Positions 17,985 to 27,826 are shown, counted from the stretch's first letter. The stretch is DNA of 64,000 nt from JAWPMT01 sp965215825 (GCA_965215825.1 CBDCEM010000002.1:1426001-1490000); one strand, 5' to 3'. The notes: a model not told the origin generated them from the letters alone. Program-made: numbers and translations.

Positions 17985-18017
17985 TTTGTTAACTCATGAT
18001 CTCATACCGTAAATTTG
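17985..18017 (+). promoter_or_regulatory. Bacteroidota-type promoter candidate for batD
   Basis: TTTG at 17985-17988 (-33 element) and TAAATTTG at 18010-18017 (-7 element TAnnTTTG) lie 21 bp apart. The expected transcription start is about 90 bp upstream of the batD ATG. Confidence 0.5.
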
Positions 18018-18113
18018 GCGTTCTTTTGTGTTAGAATCGTATCCTAAAAGTTAAGGAATTCTATCATTCTACGCAAGAAGGTTACGGTTATTGTTCATTC
18101 AAAAATTATAACG

Positions 18114-20225
18114 ATGAAGTCAGTATTAAGTTGTCTGTGGTTCATTTCAATCGTTTTCACTGCAGCTGCGCAAGAAGTGTCAGTGAAGTATGGAGGTGCT
18201 GAAGTAGCTATCAACCAAGTGTTTACTTTAACGTTAACCATTGAGAATGAGCGACTAAAAAATTATAGCCCTTTTCCCGAAATAGATGGATTTGTAAAGA
18301 GAGGAACGTCATCAAGTACCTCTACAAGTTTCATCAATGGGAAGATGACTTCCTCCCAGAGTATCATTCAAAATTACCAACCGACGGCTGAGGGTCAATT
18401 CAATATACCCGATTTCCAGATCACAGTAAATGGGAATAATTATAACATTAAGGGAACAACCGTTAAAGTGGGCCCGGCTGTGCAACGTTCCCAACGAAAT
18501 TCAGACCCTTTTGATCCGTTTGATTTTTTCAATCGAAGAAGGCAGCCTAGTCAGTCTCAGGAGTTTGTGGATGTGCAGGCTGAGGCCTTTTTGGCATTAT
18601 CGACGGATAAAAGGGAGGTTTATGTAGGTGAAGGTTTCACAACCACTTTGGCATTCTACGTTGCTGAGTCTAATAGGGCAGATATGAGGTTCTATGAATT
18701 AGGGAAACAAATCACAGAGATCGTTAAGCAGATCAAGCCCGAAAACTGTTGGGAAGAGAACTTCAACATCGATAACATCAATGGACAACCAGTCACTCTG
18801 AATGGTAAACCTTATACCCAGTACAAAATATTCCAGGCAGCTTATTATCCATTAAATGAAGAACCGATCAATTTTGAGTCGGTTGGACTGAAATTGATCA
18901 AATACAAAGTAGCAAAGAACCCGAGTTTCTTTGGGAGAAACAGACAGGAAGACTTTGAGACATTTTATTCAAAACCAAAGACCGTAGCTGTCGTACCATT
19001 ACCGCCTCATCCTCTTCGTGAAAGTGTTTCAGTGGGATCGTTTCAACTTTCTGAAGATATTTCAAGTAAGGACTTGAAGACGGGCCAAAGTTTCAATTAT
19101 CAATTTAAAGTGCGTGGTATCGGAAACATCAGCTCCATTGAGGCTCCCGGAATTCCAGAAGATGGGCAGTTTGATTTTTATGAGCCGAATATCCAGCAAG
19201 ATGTAAGACATGCTCAGGATTTAGTTACTGGAACCAAGGCTTTCAACTTCTATGGTATTCCCAATGAACCAGGAACTTATAATTTGGGTGATTATATGCA
19301 ATGGATTTTCTTCGATCCGGACAAAGAACAATATGACACTCTGCGTTCTGAAATAGTAGTCCATGTGGCAGGGGAGAGCCGAAAAAATGAGTATATCTCG
19401 TCAAGTGATCTGGGTAGTTTCTATGATCAGATTGAATACGAAAAAAATGCCCTTTCTGACCTTTCGGGTGGAGGTTTGATGCGTATGATCTCCAATGGTG
19501 TGGTAATAGCAATTTTGTTTTTACTTATTTTTCTTAGGAGAAATGAATTAGCAAGGACCTTCAAGGACCTTTACGCTTCCGTAGATCACACCCTGATCTA
19601 CACAAGTATCGGAATGGTGGCTGTACTTTCGCTATTAGGGCCGTTCCTTTTTGTTTGGATAGACTCCTGGTGGTTAAGGATACTAATTCCCGCGCCAGCC
19701 ATTGCCCTTACGATCATTATTGTCGGACGTCAATTATATCGCATACATGGATACCTCACATCAGGCGACATGTATTTCCATTTGATTGGGATTCTTGTGC
19801 TTTCCTCGTTTATTGGAACAGCACTTACGGCAACCATGGGGCCCGTGGATTGGATAGAAGAATTTCTTTTTGGATTGCTCCTGATGCTTGGCATGGGACT
19901 ACTCTTTACTCAAATACATGCCATGGCTCATTTTTTTGTGCGCCAGGGATACAATAAATGGGATGCTCTGATCCCGTTCAAAAACCTTCAGATAATTTGT
20001 CAGATTACCGAGAAACAATTTGCTCTGGAGGTACTTGTCTTCCTTATACCTCTTGTCAACTTATACTACGGTTATATGATTCTTTTGAAAGTCTGTGACG
20101 TTCAGAAAATAGATACTAAATACGCAATCTTCGGTGCTGTTCTGCCTTTTGCGGCCTTATCCAGGGTTTTTTACGACAATAAGGAGAACTACGCACGCAT
20201 TTACAAGTTTGGATATGGGAAATAG
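18114..20225 (+). CDS. BatD-like exported protein with C-terminal multi-helix membrane domain
   Basis: The 703-residue protein has a signal peptide (about 1-19, ending TAAAQ). The BatD (oxygen-tolerance) region follows: EVSVKYGGAEVAINQVFTLT..., with VYVGEGFTTTLAFYVAES in the second half. A helix near 462-478 and about six further hydrophobic segments (500-690) form a C-terminal membrane domain. Classical BatD lacks such a large membrane part. Bat proteins usually sit with VWA-domain partners; none are here. The last 11 bp overlap the aroC start. Confidence 0.75.
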   Translation: MKSVLSCLWFISIVFTAAAQEVSVKYGGAEVAINQVFTLTLTIENERLKNYSPFPEIDGFVKRGTSSSTSTSFINGKMTSSQSIIQNYQPTAEGQFNIPDFQITVNGNNYNIKGTTVKVGPAVQRSQRNSDPFDPFDFFNRRRQPSQSQEFVDVQAEAFLALSTDKREVYVGEGFTTTLAFYVAESNRADMRFYELGKQITEIVKQIKPENCWEENFNIDNINGQPVTLNGKPYTQYKIFQAAYYPLNEEPINFESVGLKLIKYKVAKNPSFFGRNRQEDFETFYSKPKTVAVVPLPPHPLRESVSVGSFQLSEDISSKDLKTGQSFNYQFKVRGIGNISSIEAPGIPEDGQFDFYEPNIQQDVRHAQDLVTGTKAFNFYGIPNEPGTYNLGDYMQWIFFDPDKEQYDTLRSEIVVHVAGESRKNEYISSSDLGSFYDQIEYEKNALSDLSGGGLMRMISNGVVIAILFLLIFLRRNELARTFKDLYASVDHTLIYTSIGMVAVLSLLGPFLFVWIDSWWLRILIPAPAIALTIIIVGRQLYRIHGYLTSGDMYFHLIGILVLSSFIGTALTATMGPVDWIEEFLFGLLLMLGMGLLFTQIHAMAHFFVRQGYNKWDALIPFKNLQIICQITEKQFALEVLVFLIPLVNLYYGYMILLKVCDVQKIDTKYAIFGAVLPFAALSRVFYDNKENYARIYKFGYGK

Positions 20226-21300
20226 TTTTGGTAATCTGTTTAGGATTACCACTTTTGGCGAATCACATGGTAAAGCCATTGGCGTCACAGTAGACGGGTG
20301 CCCTGCGGGTATTTCTGTAGTTGAGGATTTTATTCAGAATGAATTGGCGAGGCGTAAACCTGGTCAATCTAAGATCACCACTCAACGAAAAGAAGAAGAT
20401 GTAGTCGAGATTCTTTCAGGGGTATTTGAAGGCAAGACCACAGGAACACCGATTGCAATGTTGATTCGCAATCAGGATCAGAAAAGCAAAGACTATTCTC
20501 ACATTGCCGAAAAATTCAGACCTTCTCACGCCGATTATACCTATCAGAAAAAATACGGCATCCGTGATTACCGAGGAGGCGGGAGAAGTTCCGCAAGGGA
20601 AACAGCAGCTCGTGTAGCCGCAGGTGCCATTGCCAAGTTAATGCTAAGGGAAAAAGGAGTATTTAGTCATGCTTTCGTATCTCAGGTTGGTGAATTAAGG
20701 CTCAACAAATCTTACCAGGAGCTCGATCTATCTTTGATAGATTCCAATGCGGTAAGATGTCCAGATGAGGACACTGCAGGCAAAATGTTCGAATACATAG
20801 ATGAGATACGGAAAAAAAGAGACACTGTTGGAGGGATCATTACAGGGGTAATTCAGGGAGTGCCTGTGGGTTTAGGAGAACCAGTTTTTGATCGGTTACA
20901 CGCCGAATTGGGCAAAGCCATGTTGAGTATCAATGCGGTAAAAGGATTCGAATATGGCAGTGGTTTTGAAGGAATCAAAAAGCTAGGATCCGAACACAAT
21001 GATGAGTTCTACAACGATGGAGAGCGAATTCGAACCCGTACGAACTACTCAGGAGGGATACAAGGTGGGATCTCCAATGGAGAAGATATTTATTTTAATG
21101 TGGCCTTCAAGCCTGTGGCTACTTTGATGCAAGATCAGCAAAGTGTAGATCAGGAAGGTAATGAAGTAATCGTGAGCGGAAAGGGGCGTCATGATCCTTG
21201 TGTGGTCCCACGTGCCGTTCCAATTGTGGAAGCTATGGCTGCTTTGGTCATAGCAGATTTCTATTTGATCAGCAGAACAAATAAATTGAGCGATGATTAA
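20215..21300 (+). CDS. aroC: Chorismate synthase
   Basis: AroC converts 5-enolpyruvylshikimate-3-phosphate to chorismate with reduced FMN, the last common step of aromatic amino-acid synthesis. The 361-residue form starts at the ATG 20215 (MGNSFGNLFRITTFGESHG, the first signature). This start is chosen over a longer in-frame ORF because upstream codons lie inside batD and add no family residues. Further motifs are YRGGGRSSARETAARVAAG and the late GRHDPCVVPRAVPIVEAM. It overlaps batD by 11 bp, so the two are likely translated from one message. Confidence 0.95.
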   Translation: MGNSFGNLFRITTFGESHGKAIGVTVDGCPAGISVVEDFIQNELARRKPGQSKITTQRKEEDVVEILSGVFEGKTTGTPIAMLIRNQDQKSKDYSHIAEKFRPSHADYTYQKKYGIRDYRGGGRSSARETAARVAAGAIAKLMLREKGVFSHAFVSQVGELRLNKSYQELDLSLIDSNAVRCPDEDTAGKMFEYIDEIRKKRDTVGGIITGVIQGVPVGLGEPVFDRLHAELGKAMLSINAVKGFEYGSGFEGIKKLGSEHNDEFYNDGERIRTRTNYSGGIQGGISNGEDIYFNVAFKPVATLMQDQQSVDQEGNEVIVSGKGRHDPCVVPRAVPIVEAMAALVIADFYLISRTNKLSDD

Positions 21301-21309
21301 CCTTACAAT

Positions 21310-22623
21310 ATGAAGAAACTTGCAATCCATACGCAGATACTGATCGGAATGGCATTGGGGCTGTTATTTGGTATGCTGGCCATACAACTCCCCTGGCTCT
21401 CCTCTTTTGCCCTTGATTTTATCAAGCCTATTGGAACTATTTTTATCAGAGGGCTCAAAATGGTGGCCGTGCCCCTAGTTTTAGCTTCTCTTATTATAGG
21501 TGTCGCTAACATTGGAGACATCTCCAAGCTATCTCGAATGGGAGGTAAGACCTTAGGTATTTTCATTCTTACCACGATAATATCTATTACCATTGGCCTT
21601 ACTGCGGTTACACTGCTGAAACCAGGAGAGAAACTCCCGGAAGAAACGAGAACTAACCTGATGGCATTGTACAATGAGAATGCCGAAGGGAAGATTTCAT
21701 TCGCAGAAAAAATTCAAAACCGGGGACCATTGCAGCCTCTGGTGGACATGGTACCTGACAATATATTCAGCGCGGCTACTAGTAATAGCAGTATGTTGCA
21801 AGTTGTATTTTTTGCAATTCTGATTGGAATTGCCTTGCTAAAGATACCTAAAGAACGAGGAGAGACGGTGCTCAATTTCTTCAATGGAATCAATGACCTC
21901 ATTGTCAAGATTGTCCAGTTTATTATGTTATTGGCTCCTTATGGGGTATTTGCATTGATGTCAGCGCTGATTGTAGAAATAGCTGGAGACGATCCTGGAA
22001 AGGCGCTGGACTTGTTATATGCTTTGTTATGGTACACCATGACCGTAATCATTGGTATGATGATTATGATGACATTGATCTATCCGCTAATGATCTCAAG
22101 GTTTTCACAGATCAAGTATATTGACTTTTTTAAAGGAATGAGACCAGCCATGTTATTGGGGTTCTCCACCAGTTCTAGTACGGCGACTCTTCCAGTCACT
22201 ATGGAACGTGTTGAGAAACATCTTGGCGTATCAGAAGAGGTCAGTAGTTTTGTTTTGCCTCTAGGGGCAACAATAAACATGAATGGTACTAGTTTGTACC
22301 AGGGTGTGTCGGCTGTTTTCATAGCTCAGGCTTTAGGGTTGGACCTCTCCATTGCTTCTCAGATCATGATTGTACTGACAGCTACCTTGGCAGCGGTAGG
22401 AACTGCAGGTGTGCCTGGTGCAGGACTTGTTATGTTGGTTGTAGTACTGGAAGCAGTTGGTATTCCAGCTGCAGGAATTGCTTTGATCATGGCACCTGAA
22501 AGGATTCTGGATATGATCAGAACCATGGTCAATATTTCAGGAGATGCCTCTGTTTCGGTGGTCGTTGCAAGTACAGAAAACGCTCTCGATGAGCAAATTC
22601 TTCGTGAGCATGTAAATGATTGA
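21310..22623 (+). CDS. Dicarboxylate/amino acid:cation symporter (DAACS family), copy 1
   Basis: The 437-residue transporter has the family's serine-rich loop (FSTSSSTATLPVTM, about 280-293), the NMNGTSLYQG motif (TM7) and GDASVSVVVASTE (TM8). DAACS proteins couple uptake of glutamate, aspartate or C4-dicarboxylates to H+ or Na+. It follows aroC by 9 bp and precedes a second member of the family by 9 bp. Confidence 0.9.
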   Translation: MKKLAIHTQILIGMALGLLFGMLAIQLPWLSSFALDFIKPIGTIFIRGLKMVAVPLVLASLIIGVANIGDISKLSRMGGKTLGIFILTTIISITIGLTAVTLLKPGEKLPEETRTNLMALYNENAEGKISFAEKIQNRGPLQPLVDMVPDNIFSAATSNSSMLQVVFFAILIGIALLKIPKERGETVLNFFNGINDLIVKIVQFIMLLAPYGVFALMSALIVEIAGDDPGKALDLLYALLWYTMTVIIGMMIMMTLIYPLMISRFSQIKYIDFFKGMRPAMLLGFSTSSSTATLPVTMERVEKHLGVSEEVSSFVLPLGATINMNGTSLYQGVSAVFIAQALGLDLSIASQIMIVLTATLAAVGTAGVPGAGLVMLVVVLEAVGIPAAGIALIMAPERILDMIRTMVNISGDASVSVVVASTENALDEQILREHVND

Positions 22624-22632
22624 TAAAACATT

Positions 22633-24042
22633 ATGAAAAAATATCCATTACATATCAAGATCGTTTTTGGACTCATACTGGGTATCATTTGGTCGTTCAC
22701 GTCCAGCTATTTGGGTTGGAACGATTTTACCATTAACTGGATTGATCCCTTCGGTACGATCTTCATCCGCATCCTGAAATTCATTGCAGTACCTCTGGTG
22801 ATGTTTAGTATCATCAGTGGTGTGGCAGGACTAAGTGATGTTTCCAAATTGGGGCGACTTGGTGGGAAGACACTCCTTGCCTATATGATAACCACAATAT
22901 TGGCAGTTGGTGTTGGTCTTACTTTTGTCAATGTCGTTAAGCCGGGTTCTCACGTTGATAAGGAGCAGAGAATCAAGAACAGGTTGTCTTATGAAATATG
23001 GCTTCAAGACAATGGAATGGGACTATCTCAAGATGGCCAGTCTTATCTTTCTGATCCTCAATATGCCAAGTATCTGTCAGATGCTCAAAAAGACCGAGAG
23101 ATGTCAGAGTCTGAACGTATGGACCTGGAAGCCAAAATGAATTCCGCTCAGGAACAAAAAGACGCCAGTCCCCTACAATTCATCGTAGATATGGTTCCGG
23201 AGAATATCATTCTTTCTATTTCCAACAATAGATTGATGCTTCAGGTGATCACATTTGCGATATTTTTTGGAGTAACCATTGTTCTGATTCCAAGAGAAAA
23301 GTCTAAACCAGTTATTGATTTTGTGGAAGGCGTCAATGCCATCTTTTTGAAGATGATGGTTATTGTTATGGAGGCCGCCCCGTTTTTCGTATTTGCATTG
23401 CTCGCAGGTATTGTCGCCAAGATGGCGGATACACCTGGGGAAGTATTTGAGATATTCCTTGGTTTAGGGTCATATTCTTTGACGCTGGTTGCAGGGTTGT
23501 TTTTTGTGGTTTTTGTCGTTTATCCGCTTATCCTCAGAATTTTTGTAAGAAAATTGGGTTATAAGCAGTTTTTCAAAAATATGAGTGCTGCTCAGTTTCT
23601 GGCATTTTCCACAAGTTCCAGTGTGGCAACCTTGCCCGTAACCATGAAATGTGTTGAGGAAAACATGGGTGTTCCTCGTTCGGTTACTAGCTTTGTTCTG
23701 CCAATTGGAGCAACTGTCAATATGGATGGTACCAGCCTGCATCAAGCTGTGGCTGTGATCTTTATGGCGCAACTGCACCTGGTGGACCTTACTATCGGAC
23801 AGCAGCTTATGATCGTTCTTACAGCCTCTTTGGCATCTATTGGAGCTGCAGCGGTGCCCAGTGCCGGGTTGATTATGATGATCATCGTCCTGCAATCCGT
23901 CGGCCTGAATCCTGCGTGGGTGGCTATTATATTCCCGGTGGATAGATTTTTGGATATGTGCAGGACTGTAGTGAACGTTACTGGAGATGCAACTGTTTCT
24001 ACATTGATCGCCAAGTCTGAAGGAGAACTAACGAAATATTGA
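22633..24042 (+). CDS. Dicarboxylate/amino acid:cation symporter (DAACS family), copy 2
   Basis: The 469-residue paralogue of the preceding gene has FSTSSSVATLPVTM, NMDGTSLHQA and GDATVSTLIAKSE. It differs mainly by a longer charged loop after the third helix (about 100-180, rich in D/E/K), about 40 residues more than copy 1. The TM7 motif is NMDGTSL versus NMNGTSL in copy 1. Substrate preference cannot be read from this alone. Its last 4 bp overlap the longest reading frame of the Nfu gene. Confidence 0.9.
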   Translation: MKKYPLHIKIVFGLILGIIWSFTSSYLGWNDFTINWIDPFGTIFIRILKFIAVPLVMFSIISGVAGLSDVSKLGRLGGKTLLAYMITTILAVGVGLTFVNVVKPGSHVDKEQRIKNRLSYEIWLQDNGMGLSQDGQSYLSDPQYAKYLSDAQKDREMSESERMDLEAKMNSAQEQKDASPLQFIVDMVPENIILSISNNRLMLQVITFAIFFGVTIVLIPREKSKPVIDFVEGVNAIFLKMMVIVMEAAPFFVFALLAGIVAKMADTPGEVFEIFLGLGSYSLTLVAGLFFVVFVVYPLILRIFVRKLGYKQFFKNMSAAQFLAFSTSSSVATLPVTMKCVEENMGVPRSVTSFVLPIGATVNMDGTSLHQAVAVIFMAQLHLVDLTIGQQLMIVLTASLASIGAAAVPSAGLIMMIIVLQSVGLNPAWVAIIFPVDRFLDMCRTVVNVTGDATVSTLIAKSEGELTKY

Positions 24043-24053
24043 CCAAAGAAATC

Positions 24054-24647
24054 ATGGGTAATACAGCACAGCCTGTTTCAATTTATACAGAATCAAATCC
24101 TAACCCCAATTCGCTGAAATTTGTAGCGAATTACATGCTGATGCCAGAAGGTAAAAGCGAGGATTTCCGAACGAAAGAGACCGCCGAAAATGCACCTTTG
24201 GCGGCAAAACTCTTTGAGTTTCCTTATGTGCAAGGGGTTTTCTATATGAGTAATTTTATTACAGTTACCAAGAATGAAGAAACAGATTGGTATGAGGTAA
24301 AAGGAGAAGTTCAAGATTTCATCAAGGGCTATCTCGAATCTGGTGAACCCATCTTAAATGAGATGCCTGAGGCGGAACCGGATAAGCCACCAATGCCTCC
24401 AATAGGTGGCGAGGAAAACCTGGAAACCAAAATCATTTCAATCCTTGATGAATACATCAAGCCAGCTGTCGAGATGGATGGTGGCGCGATTTCTTTCCAT
24501 TCATTCAACGAAGGCAAGGTGAAGGTAATGCTTCAGGGCTCTTGTTCTGGCTGTCCTTCCTCTACTGTTACATTAAAGGCAGGAATCGAAAACCTATTGA
24601 AAAGAATGGTGCCTGAAGTACAGGAAGTAGAAGCTGAGGGAGTGTGA
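24054..24647 (+). CDS. Nfu-type iron-sulfur cluster scaffold/carrier protein
   Basis: The 197-residue protein starts at ATG 24054; a TTG at 24039 is possible but adds only five residues. The N-terminal Nfu_N domain (IYTESNPNPNSLKFVANYMLM) is followed by a linker and the C-terminal NifU-like domain with the CxxC motif GSCSGCPSSTVTLKAGIE. It carries [4Fe-4S] clusters to apo-proteins. It is close behind the DAACS pair but functionally unrelated to them. Confidence 0.9.
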   Translation: MGNTAQPVSIYTESNPNPNSLKFVANYMLMPEGKSEDFRTKETAENAPLAAKLFEFPYVQGVFYMSNFITVTKNEETDWYEVKGEVQDFIKGYLESGEPILNEMPEAEPDKPPMPPIGGEENLETKIISILDEYIKPAVEMDGGAISFHSFNEGKVKVMLQGSCSGCPSSTVTLKAGIENLLKRMVPEVQEVEAEGV

Positions 24648-24694
24648 TATTTTAATTAGATTTATCGTCCAAACAAAACTTCTAAACGAATTGT

Positions 24695-24997
24695 ATGGAT
24701 GAGAATCAATTCAGAGCGAAAATAGCAGAGATTTTCAGAGAGCAAGATCGCAGATTTGAATGTGCGCAGAAACGCATGGATAGAATGGAGGCAGCAAGCG
24801 AAAAAAGGGCTTTGGCTAGTGAAAAAAGAATGACGGCTAGTGAAAAGAGAATTTCAAGGATTGAAAGATTGCAGGATAAAAACACAAAAGCTATCGCAGG
24901 CCTTCAAAAGACAGTCTCGGATTTAATGGATATCTATCAGTTTCGTGAGCGAAGTGCTGACAATAAATTTGACAACCTTGATGCTCGTTTAAAGTAG
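24695..24997 (+). CDS. Small coiled-coil protein with repeated ASEKR motif
   Basis: The 100-residue, highly charged protein is predicted from its heptads to be a continuous coiled coil. Residues about 32-52 hold three tandem copies of A/T-S-E-K-R (ASEKRALASEKRMTASEKR), which are near-identical in DNA. It has no signal peptide and no membrane segment. I do not recognise a family. It is 47 bp after the Nfu gene on the same strand. Confidence 0.55.
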   Translation: MDENQFRAKIAEIFREQDRRFECAQKRMDRMEAASEKRALASEKRMTASEKRISRIERLQDKNTKAIAGLQKTVSDLMDIYQFRERSADNKFDNLDARLK

Positions 24998-25057
24998 CTG
25001 GAAAGCAAGGATTTGATATAGTCCAACATTTACATTGCAGGTCATTCTTCAGTAAAT

Positions 25058-26623
25058 ATGAAGCGACATCAATTTGTTCTCAAACCGGAAATAGGTTTTG
25101 ATGCGGATAACTTACAAGCCTGGCTAAAGAAGTCCGGCCATCTGTCTGAAGGTCAGCACCATAGAATCACACGTAGGAGTATTGATGCACGTGGGAAACA
25201 AGTCAAAGTAAATCTTGAGGTTGAAATCAGTGGGGGAGCATTCACAGTTGATTTTGTGGAATACCGCCCGCCACAGCATTCAGTAAACAACGGGAAACCG
25301 GTGATCATTGTTGGTGCAGGACCCGCTGGACTTTTTGCCGCTTTGAAAGCCATAGACCTGGGAATGAAACCCATTGTTCTGGAACGTGGAAAGGATGTCC
25401 AGTCCAGGCGCAGGGACCTGGCAGCGATCAATAAGCACCATCAGGTAAACCCCGAATCGAATTATTGCTTTGGAGAAGGTGGTGCAGGAACTTACTCCGA
25501 CGGAAAGCTGTATACCCGCTCTAAGAAAAGAGGTAGTATCCGCAGAGTATTTGAGATATTGGTTGCTCACGGTGCCACTGAAGAAATTCTCTTTGAAGCA
25601 CATCCACATATTGGAACCAACAAACTTCCGAAAATTGTAACAGCGCTTAGAGAAGCCATCCTGGAATGGGGCGGAGAGGTTCATTTTGATGCCAAAGTGA
25701 CCGACTTTCTTTTAGATGGTGATACGATCAAAGGGGTTCAGGTAAACGACGAGTCTGATTTTATTGGAGCTGGAGTCATTCTGGCGACCGGGCACTCGGC
25801 GCGAGACATATTTGAATTACTCAAAAAGAATCAGATTCGAATTTCTCCAAAACCCTTTGCGCTAGGTGTGCGTGTGGAGCACCCGCAAACACTGATCGAC
25901 GGTATCCAGTATCATTGTGATACCCGAGGTGACTATCTGCCAGCTGCGGCTTATTCGTTGGTTAATCAAACTCACTTTAAAGGAGTGGAACGAGGTGTTT
26001 TTTCTTTTTGCATGTGCCCCGGTGGCTTCATTGTGCCCGCGGCTACTGCCCCAGGTGAAATAGTTGTGAACGGCATGAGCCCCTCCAGAAGGGATAGCAA
26101 ATACGCCAATTCAGGAATTGTCGTTGCAGTAGAAGTTGAGGACGTTCAGGAGTTTCATCAATATGAAGAACTGGCTATGCTAAAATTTCAGCAGTCAATT
26201 GAACAACGGGCCTGGAAATATGGAGGTGAAACTCAAGCTGCTCCCGCTCAACGTCTGTCGGACTTTGTCAACAAATCGGTTTCTGGTGCACTGAATGATA
26301 CCTCTTATCAGCCTGGCCTGGAATCGGTTGATATGCATGAACTACTACCTACATTTATCGCCAATCGACTTAGACAGGGGTTTAAGGCTTTCGGAAAGAA
26401 GATGTCTGGTTACCTAACAAATGAAGCACAAATCATCGGTGTAGAAAGCAGAAGCTCTTCCCCAATAAGAATCCCAAGAGACAAAGAAACACTGGAACAC
26501 CCCCAGATTAAGGGACTATTCCCATGTGGTGAAGGTGCAGGATATGCAGGTGGGATTGCCAGCGCCGCAATGGATGGTGAACGTTGTGCTGAAGCGTTAT
26601 TCAACCTTAAACGAGGAGTCTAA
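25058..26623 (+). CDS. FAD-dependent oxidoreductase (COG2509-like)
   Basis: The 521-residue flavoprotein has a short N-terminal domain (1-80), then the Rossmann motif PVIIVGAGPAGLFAALKAIDLG (about 80-101). FGEGGAGTYSDGKLYTR, a conserved block of this family, follows. The C-terminal FAD-binding segment is GLFPCGEGAGYAGGIASAAMDG. The substrate of this widespread family is not established. It stands alone between a small coiled-coil gene and the convergent SRPBCC gene. Confidence 0.85.
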   Translation: MKRHQFVLKPEIGFDADNLQAWLKKSGHLSEGQHHRITRRSIDARGKQVKVNLEVEISGGAFTVDFVEYRPPQHSVNNGKPVIIVGAGPAGLFAALKAIDLGMKPIVLERGKDVQSRRRDLAAINKHHQVNPESNYCFGEGGAGTYSDGKLYTRSKKRGSIRRVFEILVAHGATEEILFEAHPHIGTNKLPKIVTALREAILEWGGEVHFDAKVTDFLLDGDTIKGVQVNDESDFIGAGVILATGHSARDIFELLKKNQIRISPKPFALGVRVEHPQTLIDGIQYHCDTRGDYLPAAAYSLVNQTHFKGVERGVFSFCMCPGGFIVPAATAPGEIVVNGMSPSRRDSKYANSGIVVAVEVEDVQEFHQYEELAMLKFQQSIEQRAWKYGGETQAAPAQRLSDFVNKSVSGALNDTSYQPGLESVDMHELLPTFIANRLRQGFKAFGKKMSGYLTNEAQIIGVESRSSSPIRIPRDKETLEHPQIKGLFPCGEGAGYAGGIASAAMDGERCAEALFNLKRGV

Positions 26624-26627
26624 TTGT

Positions 26628-27017
26628 TTACAAGTTTGAGAAATATGCTTTCATAGGCGTGAAATAATGTTCTTCCCACCCTTCTTTGTATTTCAGGTCG
26701 TCTTCAGATAAATTGGAATGGTGGAGCTTTAAATGTGTATTGCCGTCGGCATCCGCTTCCAAAAAGATTTCAACAATCGAATGACCCTGTTCTTCTCCAA
26801 ATTCGCTGGTTCTCCAGGATTGTTTGATGTATTTGTCAGGGGTTAATTCAAGATTTGTCCCCCAGATATAACCATCCCAGGTAGAAAATTTATCTCCCTC
26901 ATCTTCGGTTATCAAAGCTCCGCCGCCAGTCATTTGTGTATGCTGATCACTGTCCATCCATGCCTGATAGACCTGTTGGGGGGCAGCGGGAATTGTGGTT
27001 TCGATGGTGAATTCCAT
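26628..27017 (-). CDS. SRPBCC/AHSA1-type START-like domain protein
   Basis: The 129-residue single-domain protein matches Aha1-like folds: FTIETTIPAAPQQVYQAWMDSDQHTQMTGGGA, FSTWDGYIWGTNLELTPDKYIKQSWR, and the C-terminal helix GWEEHYFTPMKAYFSN. Such domains bind small hydrophobic ligands; the ligand here is unknown. It is convergent with the FAD oxidoreductase gene, 4 bp apart. Confidence 0.85.
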   Translation of the reverse strand: MEFTIETTIPAAPQQVYQAWMDSDQHTQMTGGGALITEDEGDKFSTWDGYIWGTNLELTPDKYIKQSWRTSEFGEEQGHSIVEIFLEADADGNTHLKLHHSNLSEDDLKYKEGWEEHYFTPMKAYFSNL

Positions 27018-27057
27018 AACGGCTGTCTTATTACATTAAAGATAAGAATAAATGATT

Positions 27058-27756
27058 CTACTCTTCATTGGCCTTTTTGAAATTTTGAATTTCTGCCAGG
27101 CTTAATACGGGCAATTCTTCGGCGCTCTCTTCCGTCCCGATTTCAATTGAGTTGACTTTCCAATCATCATGAAAACGAGAAATTTTGATCTGGCTGATCT
27201 GTACACCACGTTTGACTAACTCATAGGCCACCAGCTGTATATCTTCTATAGGCACGTTATCACCATAAAAAAGAGAATTTGAAGGCTTTTCAACTTGATC
27301 CGGATCTGTGGTTCTTTCATGAAGGTAAAACCCCAGGTCGCTCAATGAGTACACAATTTTACCGTCGGGGCGATGCGGGTAATAACGGAGAATTACGTCT
27401 GTTCTTCGTTGCCCGTTAGCCAGCAGTGACTGAATGCTGTCGGCTCTGGATTTTAACCTTTCTTCAAAGGAGTCAAGTTCAATCTCCTCGTTCCTGACAG
27501 TTGGTTTTTCCTCGAAATCAAATGATTCATTTTCTGTAGATCTATCTTCCTTTGCAATTGTATCCGGAATTTCAGAAACAATCTTGTCATTTTGTTTTTC
27601 CTGGTCAAGAGCCTTTTCAGCTACCTTTTTTACAGCAAAATGACTTCTTGACGCGCCCCTTTCCTTAAAAACAGTATTCGACAAAAGGAAGGCCAACAAA
27701 AAGATCAAGGCAAACATTCCCGTATTGTAGAGTGCACTATTCGGTTGATCGTCCAT
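27058..27756 (-). CDS. Hypothetical protein with one N-terminal membrane segment
   Basis: The 232-residue protein has a membrane segment at about 12-28 (TGMFALIFLLAFLLSNTVF). A long acidic, lysine-rich, probably disordered stretch (30-105) precedes a folded C-terminal domain (about 115-230). No family is recognised. It lies downstream of secDF but behind that gene's terminator, so it likely has its own promoter. Confidence 0.6.
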   Translation of the reverse strand: MDDQPNSALYNTGMFALIFLLAFLLSNTVFKERGASRSHFAVKKVAEKALDQEKQNDKIVSEIPDTIAKEDRSTENESFDFEEKPTVRNEEIELDSFEERLKSRADSIQSLLANGQRRTDVILRYYPHRPDGKIVYSLSDLGFYLHERTTDPDQVEKPSNSLFYGDNVPIEDIQLVAYELVKRGVQISQIKISRFHDDWKVNSIEIGTEESAEELPVLSLAEIQNFKKANEE

Positions 27757-27826
27757 ACAAATTACTTCACAAAAAATCTGTACCTCCCGAGGGACAATTT
27801 AATCATAAATTTTGTGAGGTATAAAA

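Noticed and set aside
23470..23895. 141-residue minus-strand frame opposite the second DAACS gene
   Set aside because: Histidine- and cysteine-rich composition typical of an antisense shadow; the plus-strand transporter explains the DNA.
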